A stretch of DNA of 25,596 bases from a virus. Below are positions 21,898-25,596 of the stretch, one piece after another. The notes beneath the pieces are model-generated. The model worked only from the letters and a program-made list of their open reading frames with translations, had not been told where the DNA came from and did no database searches. Position numbers and translations under genes: made by a program. The stretch is from IMG/VR virus record IMGVR_UViG_3300044629_000188, positions 1-25,596 of that record, one strand, 5' to 3'. Position 1 is the first letter of the stretch, and each line of letters begins with the position of its first letter.

Positions 21898-24269
21898 TGC
21901 GCAAAACTCTGACCGGCGGGAGCACGCCCTGCTGGCTCTATTGACGGTGCAATCGGTGGGGGTGGATTTCTGTGCTTGTGCAGATCGATCGTTGCAGACC
22001 CGAGCGCAAGTTCTTTGGTAGTGCGCAACTTCATTACAGTCTCAGCCAACTTGCCCTTGATCTGCTCAAGCGTCTGCTGATGCTTGTTGGCGTAATCGAG
22101 CAGTGCCAATTCGCGACGCACCGCCAGTTCCTCACGACGTGATGTGAATTCAACCTGCGTCCGCTGCGTCTCGGCCTGCACATACACGGCGTCACGATCC
22201 GTGTCTTTCTTGATGCGCAACTGAGCAGTCTGCTCACGCAACTTGTCGCTCTGCATCTGCGCCTGCGCTCTGATCTGTGCGGCCTGTACGGCTGGCGCTG
22301 GCGGCGGCTGACGCTTCGCCATCTCAGCCTTCTCTTCGTCGGTCAGCTTCAGGCTGCGGTAGTCGATGCGCTTGCTCTTCAGGTACTCTTCCATCACGCG
22401 CGCCGGGCTCAACTCGAAGGCCGGATTCAGGCTCGGCTCGACCAGTTGCTGGATGACCTGATCCTGAATCGCGCGCTCAACCAGAGCGGACGATCCGTGG
22501 GCGTTGATGTTGAAGTCACCCTTCTCTTCATTCGGTACATCAGGATCGAGCAGCAACCACTCGTAGTAGTCGCGGATCAACGGCTCGGTGATGCAGTCGT
22601 CGCACGTCGTGGCGATGCTGCGCAGCAACTGGTTCGCGTTGTTATTCTGCAACGCGGCCGCACCGTATGTGTCGGGCGTACTCGCTCCGCTCTGGCCCTG
22701 AGAGATAAGGGGTATGTTTGTGCTCTCTTCGGCAATACGGAACGAGTACTCGATGATGTTCATCAACGACTGCTGCCGATCGGGAATCTCGACGGCAGTA
22801 AACGCCTTCGTCATGTCATCGATCGTTGCGTCGGATTTCTTGACCCACACCTTGTTCGGCGTGATGATCCACTTGCCGTCAACAGGAACGATCGACGTGC
22901 GGTCAATGATCAACTGCACACCGGCAGACTGACCGGCATTCGTCAGCATGGCGCGCGTGGCACCGTTGCACATCACCTGTGCCGGCGAGCACTGCTCGCC
23001 AATACCGACGCCAGTCCAATGACCGGAGCGACGACGCCACGGGAACACACGGTACGGCATGCGGCCGGTATCGAGCGGATTGAGCACGACGCGCACGACG
23101 CGCTCGTTGATCAACGTGGCAGTGACGTGATACGTCTCGCGCTTGGCAACCTTGCTGGCGAGGTTCTCGTTCGCTACCATCAAATCTTCGGCACTGATCT
23201 CACCGTAGAAATGGTAAAGCTCAAATCGTTTCGCCCTGATCTTCGGATCATCGACCGCGCTCGGATTGCGCTGCCCGTCTTCAGTCAGATAGCATTTCGA
23301 CGGGCCTTCATCGAGAACCAATTCGATCTGATCCGGCAGGTAGCTACCGACAGCAGGCAGCTTCTTGACTTGTGCCGGCGACATGTAGTCGCGCTCGAAG
23401 CAGTACGACCCCTTCGTTACATCCTCGCCACACGCCGGATCGGGAAAGAAATTCCATGGATCAACCTGACGCTCGCCGGGCTTGCGTTCCTTCTTTATCT
23501 CGATCGCGACGTTGCCCTGCTCGTCCTTTGTCAGCGCAGTGGAGGTACGCGCCTCAACGAACGGTCCCTTCAGGATGCCGACGCCGATACGCGCCGAATC
23601 GAACAGCACCTTACGCATCTCGACTGCATGCTTCGCTTCGACGATCCAGTCGTAGATGCGTTTCTCTGCCGCCTTGGCCGAAGTCGTGGCACGGGCTACA
23701 GCGTCCTTGGCAGCGGCAAACGCATCCTGTGGGGTCTGCGGTACCGGCTGCATTGATGCGGCCGGCTGCTGCGTCATCAGGCTATCTGGCGCGACAGCCT
23801 GTGCCATCGGCTGCGGTTGCTGCGGCGGTAACTCGCCACCGTTCTGCATGACCTGCTTGAGCATGTCCCGAGCGGCGATCAACTCAGGTACTGGCGTCGG
23901 ATCGAAGGCGAAGGGTTTGTCATCCATCGGCAGCAGAAGCTCAGACACCTTTGCATGACCGGCATCGACGTAACGTGCGGTCAGCGGGATGAACACCGTG
24001 CTGCGGTTGTCCGTACCGTCACCGGCCGTTGCGCGAGTCAGCGGCCCCTGCATTGAGGTCGGCTTCGCCCACTGCGCTTTTTCCCACTGCGCGCGATTGA
24101 CATCATCAATGCCAAGGTACGCTTCCTCGGCAGACTTCCAGACATCCTCGATACCGGACGACTTGCGGCCCTCGACGGCTTCCTTGCGAAGATCGACGAG
24201 ACGCCCTGCCAGCGCGGCTAGGCGCTTGTTCTTTTCCTCATCGGCAGGTAGCTGTTGCTGGTCGTCCAT
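21894..24269 (-). CDS. Portal protein
   Basis: 791 aa, behind a near-consensus promoter and a GGAG site. The 12-subunit portal ring is the DNA entry and exit gate. Residues about 30-140 contain SGIEDVWKSAEEAYLGIDDV; about 150-190 is a Gln/Pro-rich insert; residues about 200-460 hold the fold, with AKHAVEMRKVLFDSARIGVG, DPWNFFPDPACGEDVTKGSY and YRVFPWRRRSGHWTGVGIGE, which are typical of podophage and P22-like portals. After NIPLISQGQSGASTPDTYGA, residues about 640-770 are a long charged helix rich in Gln, Arg and Lys (the barrel or core-contacting part). The last 20 residues are Pro/Ala-rich. Length suits the long-portal class. Confidence 0.88.
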   Translation of the reverse strand: MDDQQQLPADEEKNKRLAALAGRLVDLRKEAVEGRKSSGIEDVWKSAEEAYLGIDDVNRAQWEKAQWAKPTSMQGPLTRATAGDGTDNRSTVFIPLTARYVDAGHAKVSELLLPMDDKPFAFDPTPVPELIAARDMLKQVMQNGGELPPQQPQPMAQAVAPDSLMTQQPAASMQPVPQTPQDAFAAAKDAVARATTSAKAAEKRIYDWIVEAKHAVEMRKVLFDSARIGVGILKGPFVEARTSTALTKDEQGNVAIEIKKERKPGERQVDPWNFFPDPACGEDVTKGSYCFERDYMSPAQVKKLPAVGSYLPDQIELVLDEGPSKCYLTEDGQRNPSAVDDPKIRAKRFELYHFYGEISAEDLMVANENLASKVAKRETYHVTATLINERVVRVVLNPLDTGRMPYRVFPWRRRSGHWTGVGIGEQCSPAQVMCNGATRAMLTNAGQSAGVQLIIDRTSIVPVDGKWIITPNKVWVKKSDATIDDMTKAFTAVEIPDRQQSLMNIIEYSFRIAEESTNIPLISQGQSGASTPDTYGAAALQNNNANQLLRSIATTCDDCITEPLIRDYYEWLLLDPDVPNEEKGDFNINAHGSSALVERAIQDQVIQQLVEPSLNPAFELSPARVMEEYLKSKRIDYRSLKLTDEEKAEMAKRQPPPAPAVQAAQIRAQAQMQSDKLREQTAQLRIKKDTDRDAVYVQAETQRTQVEFTSRREELAVRRELALLDYANKHQQTLEQIKGKLAETVMKLRTTKELALGSATIDLHKHRNPPPPIAPSIEPAGRAPAGQSFAQ

Positions 24270-24294
24270 CAGGGGCGCTCCAAAACTGTTGATA

Positions 24295-24323
24295 GTTATA
24301 AACTATTGCTGTCTTACGGTCAA
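24295..24323 (-). promoter_or_regulatory. Near-consensus sigma70 promoter of the portal/head operon
   Basis: On the minus strand TTGACC (24318-24323) and TATAAC (24295-24300) are separated by exactly 17 bases; each hexamer matches consensus at 5 of 6 positions. The predicted start near 24288 leaves a leader of about 19 nt with GGAG before the portal ATG at 24269. It lies in an AT-rich island within GC-rich DNA, in the gap between genes. Host RNA polymerase could use it directly. Confidence 0.7.
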
Positions 24324-24333
24324 TAGGTAACGG

Positions 24334-24462
24334 CTATCGCCTGCCAAGACGGCGGGCACGGACGATATAGTCCTGCATTGCTTCAACAAAGCCGCGCTCC
24401 CCGGCCAGCGCGATGAAATGCCGAGCGCCGAAGTGCAGAGCAGCAAAGTGACTAAGTGCCAT
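24334..24462 (-). CDS. Small aromatic/His-rich phage protein
   Basis: 42 aa from an ATG at 24462 that lies inside the last 11 bases of the 291-aa gene. The sequence begins MALSHFAALHFGARHFIALA and ends with a basic tail (VRARRLGRR). Such short 'H-F-x-x-x-H-F-x-x-R-H-F' proteins follow minor structural genes in several phages, as I recall. Function unknown; it could be a small virion component or regulator. A longer reading from 24555 overlaps the previous gene too deeply to be likely. Confidence 0.6.
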   Translation of the reverse strand: MALSHFAALHFGARHFIALAGERGFVEAMQDYIVRARRLGRR

Positions 24463-25327
24463 CAACAACCACCGACGATCGGTTACCGCTGGCATCAACC
24501 GTGCTGACGATGCGGTTCGTCGTGCCGTCAAGACCGACGAAGGTTTCTGTACCACTGCCAGCGCCGCTCACTTTGCCAGCAAGTGCGGCAGCGACGATGC
24601 GCAGAATTTCTTCAGCCGTCAGCCCGCTCTCGATGATTGCCGACCACGGGTTTCCGCCCGCACCAGCATTCGTCAGCGCAAGCCCTGCTGTGCCGGTATC
24701 CGGGTAGTTCGCCAGCACAGCAGTCCATACCGCATCGCGCAGACCTTCCGGCGTCAGGTCGCCGTAGCCACGGATGGTTGCCGCTATGTCCATCAGTGCG
24801 GTGTTGCCGGCAACGACAACGCCAGCGCCCGTGAGAGCCGCGCCAAGGTCTGCAAGGCCCGCCGCCGCTGCTGCAATGTCACCCGAGCCGGTAATGGTTG
24901 CTACCATTGTCGCCAGTGCCGTTGCGTCTGCCGAACTGATGTCACCGCTGGCTGTAAGCACCGCCGCGATAGATACGATCAGGCCGATGTCGCAACCGGG
25001 AATGTCACCAGCGCCAGATATTCCCGCTGCGATGTTGTAGCCGGACTGCATAGTGGCGCTGGATACACCACCACTACCGATGGCCGTATTGCGAGCGGCC
25101 AGTAACCCCGGCTTCTGCGGCATCATCCATGCAGCCGGGTGCCTATAACCAGAAGGAATGCCCACCAGTTCGCTAGTGATTCCCTCCCCCGCCGTAATGT
25201 TCCTGATCCGACCTGTCTGCGAGAAGTTCCCCTGTAGCGCAGATGGATAAGCACTCAACACAGCAGTCGCCCCGGCGTAGTACATACCGCAGGATGCAAA
25301 CTGGTTACCATTGCAGCACAGAGCCAT
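24452..25327 (-). CDS. Virion-associated protein with Gly/Asp repeats (putative)
   Basis: 291 aa, TGATG overlap with the upstream gene. Residues 1-95 hold a Cys-rich start (MALCCNGNQFASCGMYYAGA) and a Gly/Ser-rich part. Residues about 100-191 carry five repeats of about 20-21 residues whose cores are ISGAGDI, LTASGDI, ITGSGDI, LTGAGVV and IRGYGDL. The C-terminal third has DAVWTAVLANYPDTGTAG, SGLTAEEILRIVAAALAGKV and FVGLDGTTNRIVSTVDASGN. This last pattern is common in minor structural proteins of many unrelated phages. I cannot name a function; a repeat-built spacer or fiber segment is plausible. Confidence 0.75.
   Translation of the reverse strand: MALCCNGNQFASCGMYYAGATAVLSAYPSALQGNFSQTGRIRNITAGEGITSELVGIPSGYRHPAAWMMPQKPGLLAARNTAIGSGGVSSATMQSGYNIAAGISGAGDIPGCDIGLIVSIAAVLTASGDISSADATALATMVATITGSGDIAAAAAGLADLGAALTGAGVVVAGNTALMDIAATIRGYGDLTPEGLRDAVWTAVLANYPDTGTAGLALTNAGAGGNPWSAIIESGLTAEEILRIVAAALAGKVSGAGSGTETFVGLDGTTNRIVSTVDASGNRSSVVVDGT
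24750..25033 (-). repeat. Five-copy imperfect protein repeat, about 20-21 residues
   Basis: Within the 291-aa protein, residues about 100-191. The cores fall at regular spacing (the GDI-type motif near residues 107, 128, 149, 169 and 189) and share the pattern 'A-A-x-(I/L)-x-(G/A)-(S/A)-G-D-(I/L)'. The first four are the closest to each other. Copies have diverged at the DNA level, so this is an established repeat and not a recent expansion. Confidence 0.7.
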
Positions 25328-25479
25328 CAGAGCGCCTCCGCAGCCTCGGGAAATCCGGCGTCAATCAGCTTCTGCCGGTCCAGTTCTTTCTGCGCCTCAA
25401 CGATCAGATTGGCAAGGGTGAACGTGTTGCCCTGCCACTGTGCGAAGTCCTTGACCAAATCCAGTATCTGCCTATCCAC
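25327..25479 (-). CDS. Small phage protein, GTG start
   Basis: 50 aa. The start is GTG at 25479, with GGAGG about 6 nt upstream, inside the preceding gene's end; there is no ATG in frame. The stop overlaps the next ATG by one base (TGATG). Sequence motifs are VDRQILDLVKDFAQWQGNTF and a helical LIVEAQKELDRQKLIDAGFP tail. Short helical proteins with this 'AQKELDRxKLIDAGF' end occur before structural genes of some phages. Function unknown. Confidence 0.65.
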   Translation of the reverse strand: MDRQILDLVKDFAQWQGNTFTLANLIVEAQKELDRQKLIDAGFPEAAEAL

Positions 25480-25481
25480 AA

Positions 25482-25596
25482 TCAGCCTCCGTAGCCGTAG
25501 TCGAAGTCGACATTGACCGTACCTGCCGAAGTCGTCGCGCCCGTCTGGAACAGCAGGAATTGGATGTTCGCTCCGTCCTTGATCTGACGCATCGAC
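25482..25596 (-). CDS. C-terminal end of an unidentified phage gene (5' end beyond window)
   Basis: The last 37 codons before the TGA at 25482-25484 are in frame to the right edge. They read MRQIKDGANIQFLLFQTGAT and end TVNVDFDYGYGG. A Met near the edge could be the start of a very short protein, but no ribosome site can be checked there, so a truncated longer gene is more likely. The beta-type end resembles phage structural proteins; family unknown. Confidence 0.5.
   Translation of the reverse strand, partial: SMRQIKDGANIQFLLFQTGATTSAGTVNVDFDYGYGG

Noticed and set aside
22446-23756. Plus-strand open frame of 436 codons over the portal gene
   Set aside because: Antisense shadow of the portal; residue composition is typical of a reversed GC-rich frame.
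24334-24360. Hairpin GCC-GCC with GGC-GGC at the end of the 42-aa gene
   Set aside because: Interrupted stem, inside coding sequence, without a T-run.
1-25596. CRISPR array, tRNA or rRNA genes, insertion sequence ends, attachment sites
   Set aside because: No regularly spaced direct repeats, no cloverleaf-like segments, no transposase or integrase and no matching flanking repeats were seen.

Overview
The window looks like the virion-morphogenesis half of a tailed double-stranded DNA phage, or a prophage of one, with a short, podovirus-type tail. The protein families point that way: an N4-gp56-like major capsid protein, a long portal with a helical C-terminus, a scaffold, an SU10-type adaptor, a beta-rich tail hub, a modular tail fiber and a series of small internal virion proteins that ends in a giant protein. 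No tape-measure, sheath or tube genes of a long tail are visible. Every supported gene is on the minus strand, packed head to tail with ATGA or TAATG overlaps, so transcription runs from high to low coordinates. The moderately high GC and the protein flavour suggest a Gram-negative, probably proteobacterial, host. This is an inference; the window has no host genes, tRNAs or integrase.

Layout in transcription order. (1) 25596-24334: the end of an unidentified gene, a 50-aa protein, a 291-aa protein with about five 20-21-residue Gly/Asp repeats, and a 42-aa aromatic/His protein. (2) 24295-24323: a near-consensus sigma70 promoter just before the portal. (3) 24269-18658, the head module: portal, an HNH endonuclease inserted with lower GC, a DUF5856/ferritin-like small protein, a 70-aa helical protein, scaffold and major capsid protein, with a stem-loop after the capsid gene. 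(4) 18611-17066: two apparently paralogous small virion proteins and a 156-aa structural protein. (5) 17061-11709, the tail module: adaptor, 684-aa hub/nozzle-like protein and 876-aa fiber with three lectin-like modules and lower GC. (6) 11707-10941: a 151-aa protein and a two-helix membrane protein. (7) 10944-7231: 248-, 118-, 348-, 172- and 349-aa proteins that look like the internal core ejected with the DNA; the 118-aa one is GNAT-like. (8) 7198-1: an open giant gene, at least 2,399 codons, truncated by the left window edge.

The giant gene is the most interesting item. It reads as a phage polyvalent protein: a conserved Ala/Gly-rich N-terminal region, a zinc-peptidase-like HEVTH segment, a possible ADP-ribosyltransferase-like domain, two copies of an LPD5-like helical module about 800 residues apart, and a domain with E-x-Q-x-D-W and W-x-x-G-x-Q-Q motifs. 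Coming last after the internal proteins, it is most simply explained as a cargo protein packed in the virion and injected to protect the incoming genome or act on the host. That function is inferred from family knowledge and position, not shown by the sequence. No lysis enzyme, terminase, polymerase or repressor is visible in this window.
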